Below, piece after piece: positions 63,995 through 64,000 of a stretch of DNA of 64,000 nucleotides (within the stretch, counting starts at the first letter, position 1; each line of letters begins with the position of its first letter). The stretch spans positions 62,001 through 126,000 of the forward strand of contig NZ_JAIKLE010000014.1 in NCBI RefSeq assembly GCF_022267315.1. Reading direction: 5' to 3'. The position numbers and the translations under genes were made by a program. A model generated the notes under the pieces. The model was not told where the DNA came from and did no database searches. It saw nothing but the letters and a program-made list of their open reading frames with translations. Source of the stretch: Maribellus maritimus (GTDB taxonomy: Bacteria; Bacteroidota; Bacteroidia; Bacteroidales; Prolixibacteraceae).

Positions 63995-64000
63995 AAGAAA

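Noticed and set aside
1-64000. tRNA, rRNA, CRISPR arrays, insertion sequences, integrases or phage genes
   Set aside because: No T-loop-like GTTCGA signatures, array repeats or transposase/integrase motifs were seen in the gaps or proteins; a dedicated search program was not available.

Overview
The window looks like chromosomal DNA of an AT-rich member of the Bacteroidota, most likely a polysaccharide-degrading relative of the Marinilabiliales/Prolixibacteraceae. This rests on the gene content (cellobiose 2-epimerase with GH130 phosphorylase, KduI/KduD, a DUF5916 outer-membrane barrel, SusC-type plug domains, LytS/LytTR signalling, many lipoproteins) and on promoters of the Bacteroidota type (TTG about 17-21 bases before TAnnTTTG). 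The family-level placement is inference. I see no rRNA, tRNA, CRISPR array, transposase or phage gene. Nearly all genes are intact; the exceptions are a frameshifted gene at the left edge (30-457) and a 3' gene remnant at 57474-57578.

Layout. 1-5500: a broken SRPBCC gene, then two related cassettes of short-chain dehydrogenases, each ending in an AraC-type regulator, with matching promoter/operator repeats. 5511-11855: a CI/LexA-like self-cleaving repressor divergent from an imuA-imuB-dnaE2 mutasome operon. 11894-16018: a LacI-type repressor divergent from kduI, kduD and a DUF4861 lipoprotein, for unsaturated uronate catabolism. 16318-24861: single genes, including a membrane-embedded hydrolase, a cupin, a DUF2284 protein, a pentapeptide-repeat protein, a QueG-like Fe-S protein, a glycosyltransferase, a TlpA-like thioredoxin and a sialate O-acetylesterase. 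24862-31352 (minus): one block tolC - macA - macB ATPase - macB permease - LytS kinase - LytTR regulator.

31847-46149: a DUF5916 barrel, a zinc metalloprotease, an alpha/beta hydrolase, an exported sugar-oxidation-like group (NIPSNAP, aldo/keto reductase, ThuA), a DUF6702/HupE/M1 peptidase group, a class C serine hydrolase and a Tat-exported Gfo/Idh/MocA oxidoreductase. 46397-51712: a mannan-oligosaccharide operon (sodium symporter, GH130 phosphorylase, Gfo/Idh oxidoreductase, cellobiose 2-epimerase). 51784-63994: lipocalin, YceI, pirin and an AraC regulator, a large TPR protein, DNA-3-methyladenine glycosylase I beside the 3' remnant of a second copy, a C1 peptidase, a GtrB-like glycosyltransferase, and two tandem proteins made only of a carboxypeptidase-regulatory-like domain and a TonB plug.

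The most unusual points are the tandem plug-only proteins, the 22-bp direct repeat upstream of the efflux/LytTR block, the shared 23-bp-period operators of the SDR/AraC cassettes with an orphan copy downstream, the two 15-bp dyads in the mutasome control region, and the oxidoreductase embedded in the mannan operon. I found no clear candidate for an entirely new defence or mobile system.
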